Part shown: positions 57,721 through 64,000 of the stretch, one piece after another
Numbering within the stretch: the stretch's first letter is position 1
Layout of the letters: every line of letters begins with the position of its first letter
Origin: Afipia carboxidovorans OM5
GTDB taxonomy: Bacteria; Pseudomonadota; Alphaproteobacteria; Rhizobiales; Xanthobacteraceae
Direction: 5' to 3'
NCBI RefSeq assembly: GCF_000218565.1
Contig: NC_015684.1
Coordinates: 3,162,001-3,226,000 of the forward strand
DNA: 64,000 bases
Position numbers and translations under genes: made by a program
Notes under the pieces: model-generated
What the model was told of the DNA's origin: nothing
The model's database searches: none
What the model saw: the letters and a program-made list of their open reading frames with translations, nothing else

Positions 57721-58406
57721 TCTTGATCTCTTTCCAGTTGTTTTCTGCAGGGTGGGACCCACATCAATCTTGGAAAGCCGACTTTCTCTTTCTCCCAAAC
57801 AAGCCAAGCATATCCAGTAGCGGTAGATGCCTTTTTATCTAACCGTCCACGAACCATGGGGACTCGCTCAACATACTGTGCGAATTTCGTGGGCGGTATA
57901 TTTTCAAAAAGGGATCGGTAGCGACCTGAACTTTCGATAAATACGGTTCGTACAAGAACCGCTACTCCTAGACGAGCCACCATCAAGGAGCGTTGAACAA
58001 ACTCTTCCGCCAAGCGAAAAGGAGGGTTAGTTATTACCCAATCTACCGCATTGGCTTCGTAAGGAACGTCTAAGTAATCACGCACAGCACCATATCCGTA
58101 TGCATATGCGTCGGAAGCCCTCACTTCCCCGAAATACTCCTTCAAAACTTTAGCCATATGGCCAGCACCGCAAGCTGGCTCTAACGCGCTCATTTTTGAA
58201 AATGGCCCGCAGTCATTTATGACATGCTCCATAAACCCGCGCGTTGCCCATGGCGGCGTCGGAAAATCGTCTGGACTATCAGCTGCTTCCGCGCGCTGCG
58301 CCATTACGGCATGTGATCGATTTTGCATTTCGCCATTCCCACGAATCGTTCTGAGTTTGTTCTTATCATGGTTAACAGATAGTAAACTCTTTCGATTGAT
58401 TTTCAT
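57711..58406 (-). CDS. DNA-methyltransferase-like protein
   Basis: A 231-residue protein from the ATG at 58406; a longer frame to 58595 runs through repeat DNA. It has the AdoMet-binding loop LEPACGAGHMAKVL at about residue 63 and the catalytic VITNPPFRLAEEF about 50 residues later, the order of gamma-type adenine methyltransferases. It is short and no target-recognition domain is evident, so it may act on DNA with a partner or on RNA or protein. Its stop overlaps the convergent HTH gene by ten bases. Confidence 0.8.
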   Translation of the reverse strand: MKINRKSLLSVNHDKNKLRTIRGNGEMQNRSHAVMAQRAEAADSPDDFPTPPWATRGFMEHVINDCGPFSKMSALEPACGAGHMAKVLKEYFGEVRASDAYAYGYGAVRDYLDVPYEANAVDWVITNPPFRLAEEFVQRSLMVARLGVAVLVRTVFIESSGRYRSLFENIPPTKFAQYVERVPMVRGRLDKKASTATGYAWLVWEKEKVGFPRLMWVPPCRKQLERDQDYS

Positions 58407-58601
58407 GTCAAATAGGTTTTTGTTCCTATTTCTTCGTTCTTGTGGAGCCGTAATAGCGCGGTGTGAAGCGCGGCGCCCACGCGGCTCATGACACACACGG
58501 CCACCCGGGCGGCTGAGATTGACCCGCCCGCTCCCGCTACAGGGAGCTGCCGCTTGCGGCATGGACGAAGCGGATAAACGCCGCGCAAGAATCACACGCT
58601 A

Positions 58602-58680
58602 TCAACGTCGTCCGCGAATGCGGGGACCCGGACTTCACAAGCTGGATTCCCGCTTTCGCGGAATGACGCGAGAAACGGGG
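58602..58680. repeat. palindromic intergenic repeat
   Basis: CGTCCGCGAATGCGGGGAC and ATTCCCGCTTTCGCGGAATG form hairpins of the dispersed family, marking the edge of the AT-rich insert. Confidence 0.65.
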
Positions 58681-58723
58681 CGACGGGAAAGCACGAATGA
58701 CGCGGACACGTAATTAGCGCACC

Positions 58724-59476
58724 CTACTTCACCCCCGCGACGATCGCGCGCGCCAGTGCACGGCCGACGCAGTCGTAAGCCTCGCCGGACATATGCAGCC
58801 CGTCGAGCGAGGTGAGGCTCATGATCGACACGCCCGATTGCACAGCCTTGTGCAGCATGTCGAAACGCGGCAGGTAGGCGACCTGATGCTCGCGCACCAC
58901 GGTCGCGATCGCGCCCTGCATCTTGGCGTATTGCGTACCAAGAATCACCGGCGTGTATTGCTGGTCCATCAGGATCACGTCGATGCCCTGCGCGCGGAGA
59001 AGCGCGATGCCCGATGCGATCTTCTGCATCAGGCTTGCCGCCTCCTCGCCCCAGGTGAAATCGTTGCCGCCGATCTGCCAGATCACGAGGTCGGGGTGAT
59101 GGGCGAACACGTCGCGATCGAAGCGCGCGATGTTGCCGGGAATGGTGTCGCCGTTGCGCCCGGCATTGAAGATCTCGACCTGCAGCGACGGCACGAGCCG
59201 CACAAGCTCGCGCCGCATCACGCCTGGATAGGTGTCTTCCTCGCGCGTCATCCACAATCCCACCGTGGACGATGAGCCGATCGCGACCACCCGCAACGGC
59301 GCGCCGTTTTTGAGAATGCCCGCGGTGCGCGGCAACGCCGCGCCAAGCGACAGCCCTTCGTTGGCGGCGAGGCATTGTTCGGCAGGCGAGGGTTCGGGCA
59401 CGCGGCCCATGGCGGGCGCGCACAGGAGGATCACGCTGCAAAGGCACGCGAGAAGCGAGCGGAAAGGAACCATCAT
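58724..59476 (-). CDS. SGNH/GDSL hydrolase, exported
   Basis: A 250-residue protein with a signal peptide (LLACLCSVILLCAPAMG). Block I is VVAIGSSSTVGLWM (Ser nucleophile within SSS), block III IWQIGGNDFTWGEE, and block V LDGLHMSGEAYDC with Asp and His. It probably removes acyl or acetyl groups from an envelope polysaccharide or lipid in the periplasm. It is a single gene preceding the diguanylate cyclase on the same strand. Confidence 0.92.
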   Translation of the reverse strand: MMVPFRSLLACLCSVILLCAPAMGRVPEPSPAEQCLAANEGLSLGAALPRTAGILKNGAPLRVVAIGSSSTVGLWMTREEDTYPGVMRRELVRLVPSLQVEIFNAGRNGDTIPGNIARFDRDVFAHHPDLVIWQIGGNDFTWGEEAASLMQKIASGIALLRAQGIDVILMDQQYTPVILGTQYAKMQGAIATVVREHQVAYLPRFDMLHKAVQSGVSIMSLTSLDGLHMSGEAYDCVGRALARAIVAGVK

Positions 59477-59544
59477 CAGCCGCAGCCTAGAGCGTTATCG
59501 CTCCCGATGGAAACCAATCATCGCGCGGCGTTGTTACGCGGCGA

Positions 59545-61026
59545 TCACGCGGCCCTGACGATCATGTCGGGATCGACCCCGACGCAGCGATTGCGGCCCT
59601 GCTCTTTCGCCTGATAGAGCGCCTTGTCCGCGGCCTCGATCAGGTTCCGTGACGAGCCGGCCATGTCGGGCACGACGCAGGCGACGCCGATTGAAACGGT
59701 GGTGGCCCATTTCTCCGTCGACAGCCGCTCGACGCGGGTGCGGATCTCCTCGGCGATCCGCATGGCATCGTCGAGTTCAGTGTCGGGCAGCAGCAGCGCG
59801 AACTCCTCGCCGCCATAGCGCGCCGCGCAGTCCGCCGGGCGGCGCGAGGATTGCGCAATGCTCTTGGCGATCCTCACCAGCACCTGATCGCCCTCCTGAT
59901 GGCCGAACAGGTCGTTGAACGTCTTGAAGTGATCGGCATCGATCATCAGGAGCGAGAGCGGCAGCTTCTGCCAGCCGCGGCGCCATTCGTCGAGCATGCG
60001 CTCGTCGAACCGGCGGCGGTTGTCGATGCCGGTCAGCGCATCGGTCGTCGCCAGTTGGGCAAGGCGCTGCTCGGCGTCGGCGCGCCGCGCCATCTCGCGG
60101 GCGAGCAGGAACGCAGCCCCGATCACGAACGCCGACAGCATCAGCATCAGCCCGCCGATGATGAACACCTGTCGCCACCACGGGCCGTAGATGCTCTCGA
60201 GCGATTTGCCGACCACCACGACCAATGCGCGATCGCTGTTCTGCCAGACATACAGCCGCTCGATATTGTCGAGCGTGCTTCGCAGCGTGGCCGAGCCACT
60301 CCTGGTCGCGAGGATCTGGCGGACGCCCGCAGAGTTGCTGAGGTCCTTGCCGATGGTGTCGGAATTGGACGGCTGGCGCATCATCACCCGGCCATCGTTG
60401 CGGAAGACCGTGGCGGTGTCGCCTTCACCGAACTTCAGGTGACTGAACAGGTCGCGGAAGTAACTGTATCGTATCGAGCCAACGACCACGCCGAGAAAGC
60501 GGCCATCATGGCCGGTGATGCGGCGGCTCAGCACCAGCGCCGGCGCGCCTGTGCCGACCTCGGGATCGCTGACATAAAGCCCGGCATCGGACGAGGCGCG
60601 ATGAATCTTGAAGAACTCCTTGTCGGCACAACTCTCCTGCGCCGGATGCAAGGTGCTGGAATCGAGTTTAAGCTTGCCGGTCTCATCGAAAATCCGGATG
60701 CGTCCGTAATGCTGCGCGGTCGCGGCATGATCGAACAGGATGAGATGAAGGATCGGCAGGCTGATGCGCTCGGTGTCGAGCGTCAGCATGTTGTTGACGG
60801 CGTTGCGCAGCGACAGATCGTAAACCTCGATGCTGCGGACGATATCGGAATCGATGGTGGCCGCGAGGTTCGCGGAAGCGCTGCGGGCCAGCTCACCGGC
60901 GGCGCGGCGCGTTTCCAGCAGCACGCTGCCGCAGATCAGGAGAAACGCGCTGGTCGTAAGCGCACACAGGACGACGAGAGCCCGGGGCGTAAAACACCAC
61001 CGTTTGAAGCTCACCCAGCCCGTCAC
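59545..61026 (-). CDS. membrane-bound diguanylate cyclase (GGDEF)
   Basis: A 493-residue protein. A membrane helix near 20-40 (VVLCALTTSAFLLICGSVLL), a periplasmic sensor of dCache type (GSIRYSYFRDLF and KLDSSTLHPAQ), a second helix near 285-310, then the GGDEF domain from about 330. The active site reads ARYGGEEFALLLPD (GGEEF), and ALTGIDNRRRFDERM opens the domain. It makes cyclic-di-GMP in response to an outside signal. No clear RxxD inhibition site (I read RTRVERLS only) and no EAL domain. Confidence 0.93.
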   Translation of the reverse strand: MTGWVSFKRWCFTPRALVVLCALTTSAFLLICGSVLLETRRAAGELARSASANLAATIDSDIVRSIEVYDLSLRNAVNNMLTLDTERISLPILHLILFDHAATAQHYGRIRIFDETGKLKLDSSTLHPAQESCADKEFFKIHRASSDAGLYVSDPEVGTGAPALVLSRRITGHDGRFLGVVVGSIRYSYFRDLFSHLKFGEGDTATVFRNDGRVMMRQPSNSDTIGKDLSNSAGVRQILATRSGSATLRSTLDNIERLYVWQNSDRALVVVVGKSLESIYGPWWRQVFIIGGLMLMLSAFVIGAAFLLAREMARRADAEQRLAQLATTDALTGIDNRRRFDERMLDEWRRGWQKLPLSLLMIDADHFKTFNDLFGHQEGDQVLVRIAKSIAQSSRRPADCAARYGGEEFALLLPDTELDDAMRIAEEIRTRVERLSTEKWATTVSIGVACVVPDMAGSSRNLIEAADKALYQAKEQGRNRCVGVDPDMIVRAA

Positions 61027-61169
61027 GATCCCCGCCTTTCTCGCGCGTAAGAGGTTGGTCGTACGCGCAGAACCCTTGCCAGACCCTTACGGCAACAGCT
61101 TGCCGCCTGCGATGGAGTTAACACCACCTTTTTTCAGCGACGCCCGACGCCACGCAAACTGGTACGATC

Positions 61170-62771
61170 TCACCGCTGAACCCGAACACCGAGCATGACG
61201 ACCGTCGCCGCCGTGTTCACGCCGCCGCTGCCGCTCTCCAGCCAGTCATGGCGGAGGCTGCCCTTGATCGCGAAGGTGCGGCTCAGCTTGTAGGTCAGCG
61301 TGCCCTCGGCAAAGTAGCGCTTGTCCTGGCCCGCGGTTTGATAGTCGGAAGTGCCGTAACCGAACCTCGCGGTGCCGATCAGCCAGCGGCGGAAGGCGTG
61401 ATCGACCTGGGCGGTATAGTCGCGCGACAGCGAACCGGAGACACCCGGCAGCGTCGTCTCGTTGATTGAGGACACCGCATCGAGCCGCACCGTGGTGAGG
61501 CCGGTCGCGCGCCATATCAGCGAGGCGCTGGTGAGCAGCCCGTCCATGCGCTTGAGGCGCGGGTCCTGATAATCGCGCCAACCATAACCCGCCGCGATCT
61601 CGCCGGTGAGCAGGCGCGAGAATTCGAAGCTGGTACCGCCCTTGAGATAGCCACCGGTGGAATCGCGCTCATAGTCGTAGCGGTCAAGCCGGGTGTCGTG
61701 CACGCGCTTGTCGGCCACGACTTCGACGAACGGCTTCACGCCCGGCGTCAGATCGTAACTCGCGCGCGCCTGCACGCCATACTGATTGAAGTTGCGGTCG
61801 TCATTGCTCCACGACGTGCCGTCGATGAGCTTGGAATTCTGATAGACGGTGCGGTCGATGTTGCCGTTGACCTGCAATTGCAGGCGATTGAAATCCTGCT
61901 CAAATCCTGCCGTGCCGCCGTAAGTGGCGTAGATGGGATATTTCGACAGGCCATACTGGATAATATTATCGCGCGCTCCCGGATTGTCGGTCCCGAGACG
62001 AAGCCGCACCGCGGAGACGACGCGGGTGTCGCGCGTCACATCGAGACGGCCGCTGAGCCTGCCGTTGAAAGCGGGGCGATCGATATCGACCGGCACCGAC
62101 GAGGCGCCCGAGGTGGTCGGGAAATCCGTGCCATAGCCCGTGAATGAACCGCGCAGATCGAGATCCACTGCATGGCGCGACCACAGCGAGGTCGCCTGCA
62201 ATTCCGGCGCGATACGATAGAACGCCGAGCCGCGCGGCTCCGACAAGCGGCTGGGGTTGCTGTCATAGCCGCCCCAGACTTCAACAGCGCTCTTGACCAG
62301 AAAGCTGCCGGCGCGATTGCCGACCTGCCCGAACGGATCGTCGTCGATCTTGAGGCGGCGGCGCGGCGGTGCGCCCTCGGCGGTGCCGGCGAAGGATGGC
62401 GACACCGGCGCGGTGACGCGCGGTGCCTGCAACGGCGGATTCGGTGTCGGGTGCGGCGTCCCCGGATAGGGCTTTGCCACCTTCCGCTTCCGATTGAGCG
62501 AATCGTAGCCACTGCCGGCCGCACCTGATGCTGGGGGAATGCCGTAGGTGGGCCGCATGTCGTCCTGACTACCGACCGAGCGAAGCGGCGAATCCTCACG
62601 CGGCGCGAACCCGCCGACCGACGGTGTGAACATCGACGAGGTGAGCGCCTGCGCGAAACAGGGGACAGGCAAAGTGGAGGCGCCTAGCACGGCGCAAAGC
62701 CGCGCCACGCGCCAGCCCGGCGCGGTGCGGCCTTGCGAGCCTCTCGCCCTCTGCCCCAAGGGCATCCTCAA
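61170..62771 (-). CDS. outer membrane beta-barrel protein
   Basis: A 533-residue protein with a signal peptide (LCAVLGASTLPVPCFAQ) and a disordered Pro-rich segment to about residue 150. From there strands alternate as in a barrel: VEVWGGYDSNPSRLSEPRG, SAVRLRLGTDNPG, GEIAAGYGWRDYQDPRLKRM, ending TAATVVMLGVRVQR with a terminal strand. This matches the BBP2-type OM protein group of Rhizobiales; some are adhesion or export channels. Its position near a diguanylate cyclase is suggestive but not proof of a link. Confidence 0.85.
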   Translation of the reverse strand: MRMPLGQRARGSQGRTAPGWRVARLCAVLGASTLPVPCFAQALTSSMFTPSVGGFAPREDSPLRSVGSQDDMRPTYGIPPASGAAGSGYDSLNRKRKVAKPYPGTPHPTPNPPLQAPRVTAPVSPSFAGTAEGAPPRRRLKIDDDPFGQVGNRAGSFLVKSAVEVWGGYDSNPSRLSEPRGSAFYRIAPELQATSLWSRHAVDLDLRGSFTGYGTDFPTTSGASSVPVDIDRPAFNGRLSGRLDVTRDTRVVSAVRLRLGTDNPGARDNIIQYGLSKYPIYATYGGTAGFEQDFNRLQLQVNGNIDRTVYQNSKLIDGTSWSNDDRNFNQYGVQARASYDLTPGVKPFVEVVADKRVHDTRLDRYDYERDSTGGYLKGGTSFEFSRLLTGEIAAGYGWRDYQDPRLKRMDGLLTSASLIWRATGLTTVRLDAVSSINETTLPGVSGSLSRDYTAQVDHAFRRWLIGTARFGYGTSDYQTAGQDKRYFAEGTLTYKLSRTFAIKGSLRHDWLESGSGGVNTAATVVMLGVRVQR

Positions 62772-62976
62772 ACCTTCCCGGCAAAAGCCGAAAACACACG
62801 AAATTGCAAGGACTTGCAGCCAAACGACACCGCGCCCGCAAACCGGACGCCGTTAACAGAGTTAAAACAACTATGGTTAATGAGGCGTTGAAGACGGCCT
62901 GTTCCGGATCGCCCGATGTCATTGAGCGTGCTAAAGAAAAGAAGCGGCAACGGGCCGCCTCTTTCGGACATCGTGC

Positions 62977-63987
62977 ATGGCTTCCCCTATCTCGCAGACG
63001 GCCCCGGATCACGCCGCGCCTCTTTCTCCCGCCGTCGATTCCGCGCTGCGCACACTCGCCTCGGAGGCCGATGGCGTCGCAGCGCTCGCGACCGCGCTGC
63101 GCACCACGCTGCGGCCCGCCTTCGACGACGCGATTGCGCTGATCCAGAACGCCAAGGGCCGCGTGATCGTCACCGGCCTCGGCAAGTCCGGTCATATCGG
63201 CCGCAAGATCGCCGCGACCTTCGCCTCCACCGGCACGCCCTCCTTCTTCGTCCACGCCGCCGAGGCAAGCCATGGCGATCTCGGCATGATCACCGCCGAT
63301 GACGTCATCATGGCGCTGTCGTGGTCCGGCGAAACGGCGGAGCTGCGCAACCTCATCACCTATTCGCGGCGCTTCCGCATCCAACTGATCGCGCTCACGT
63401 CCGATCCGGCTTCGACGCTCGGCAAGGCCGCCGACGTGGTGCTGGCGCTGCCGAAAGCGCCCGAGGCCTGTCCGAACAATCTCGCGCCGACGACGTCGTC
63501 GCTGATGCAGCTCGCGCTCGGCGATGCGATCGCGATTGCGCTTCTCGAGGGTCGCGGCTTCACCGCGATCGATTTCAGCGTGCTGCATCCTTCCGGCAAG
63601 TTGGGCGCGATGCTCAAATTCGTGCGCGACCTGATGCACGAGAGCGCGTCCATTCCAGTGAAGCCGCTCGGCACGCCGATGTCGGATGCGCTGGTGGAGA
63701 TGACCTCGAAGGGCTTCGGCTGCGTTGCCATTATCGACGGCCGCGGCGAGATCGCCGGCATCGTCACCGACGGCGACCTGCGCCGTCACATGCGCCCGGA
63801 CCTGATGACGGCGCGCGTCGATGATGTGATGACCCGAAATCCGAAGACCATCAGCCCCGATCTGCTCGCAAGCGAAGCGCTGGAAATCCTCAACAGCTCG
63901 AAGATCACGGCCTTGATCGTGACGCGCGGCAAGACGCCGGTCGGCATCGTGCACCTGCACGACATTTTGCGCGCGGGCGTGGCGTAA
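62977..63987 (+). CDS. arabinose-5-phosphate isomerase, KpsF/GutQ family
   Basis: A 336-residue protein with an SIS domain (RVIVTGLGKSGHIGRKIAAT, then PSFFVHAAEASHGDLGMI and ALSWSGETAEL) and two CBS domains (KGFGCVAIIDGRGEIAGIVT and KITALIVTRGKTPVGIVHLH). It converts ribulose-5-phosphate to arabinose-5-phosphate, the first step to Kdo of lipopolysaccharide. In this family it is usually followed by lptC, lptA and lptB, which would lie beyond the window. The start follows 20 bases after a hairpin-poor gap from the divergent barrel gene. Confidence 0.95.
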   Translation: MASPISQTAPDHAAPLSPAVDSALRTLASEADGVAALATALRTTLRPAFDDAIALIQNAKGRVIVTGLGKSGHIGRKIAATFASTGTPSFFVHAAEASHGDLGMITADDVIMALSWSGETAELRNLITYSRRFRIQLIALTSDPASTLGKAADVVLALPKAPEACPNNLAPTTSSLMQLALGDAIAIALLEGRGFTAIDFSVLHPSGKLGAMLKFVRDLMHESASIPVKPLGTPMSDALVEMTSKGFGCVAIIDGRGEIAGIVTDGDLRRHMRPDLMTARVDDVMTRNPKTISPDLLASEALEILNSSKITALIVTRGKTPVGIVHLHDILRAGVA

Positions 63988-64000
63988 CAATCGCCTTTAT

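Overview
The window looks like a chromosome segment of an alphaproteobacterium of the Nitrobacteraceae (Bradyrhizobium / Rhodopseudomonas / Afipia type). The evidence is the high-GC codon use, the cpdR, hisN, gltB-gltD, galU and kdsD-type genes, DUF1236 and DUF459 proteins, palindromic intergenic repeats, and a ROSE-like RNA thermometer in front of a small heat shock gene. I worked from translations and motif reading only; no database search was possible.

Region 1 (1-3.7 kb): the end of an NAD(P)-dependent dehydrogenase, a thiolase-fold protein with its DUF35 zinc-ribbon partner, a YciE-type ferritin-like protein and a small HTH protein. Region 2 (3.8-14 kb) is a graveyard of broken mobile DNA. 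It holds a beheaded ankyrin gene, iteron-like repeats spaced exactly 21 bp, a broken ParB/DNA methylase followed by a DUF5681 gene, a Mu-type capsid fragment, a broken DUF3489 gene, a frameshifted tyrosine integrase, an intact IS3-type element with 11-bp flanking repeats, an RTX C-terminal fragment abutting a second DUF5681 gene, an IS481 remnant, and an IS21 remnant nested in an IS3 remnant.

Region 3 (14-21.3 kb) is an accessory metabolic cluster: a TRAP transporter (dctP-dctQ-dctM), an alpha/beta hydrolase divergent from an AraC-type regulator, a pyridoxamine-oxidase-like flavoprotein and a RidA protein. Together they suggest uptake and breakdown of an organic acid or amide that I cannot name. 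Region 4 (22.3-35.1 kb) is a genomic island. It has small genes of unknown function, a GIY-YIG protein with a PUA/EVE-like front half, and a very large nuclease plus STAND-like NTPase gene resembling the Avs antiviral family, now split by a frameshift. Next come two partial tRNA 3' ends (Thr and Arg), a DUF3489-DUF2924-large serine recombinase cassette, and an intact tRNA-Val at the right edge.

Region 5 (35.2-64 kb) is core chromosome: a DMT transporter, cpdR, N-formylglutamate amidohydrolase, hisN, LysR with a TauE-type exporter, a lysophospholipase, hsp20 with its thermometer, an ECF41-type sigma factor with its carboxymuconolactone decarboxylase target, gltB-gltD, DUF1236, DUF459, a lytic transglycosylase, galU, SGNH hydrolase, a diguanylate cyclase, a beta-barrel protein and KpsF/GutQ. 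A small AT-rich insert (56.7-58.4 kb) between galU and the SGNH hydrolase carries a protein with an Rx4H motif, an HTH protein and a DNA-methyltransferase-like protein. It and the Avs-like gene are the best candidates for undescribed defence functions.
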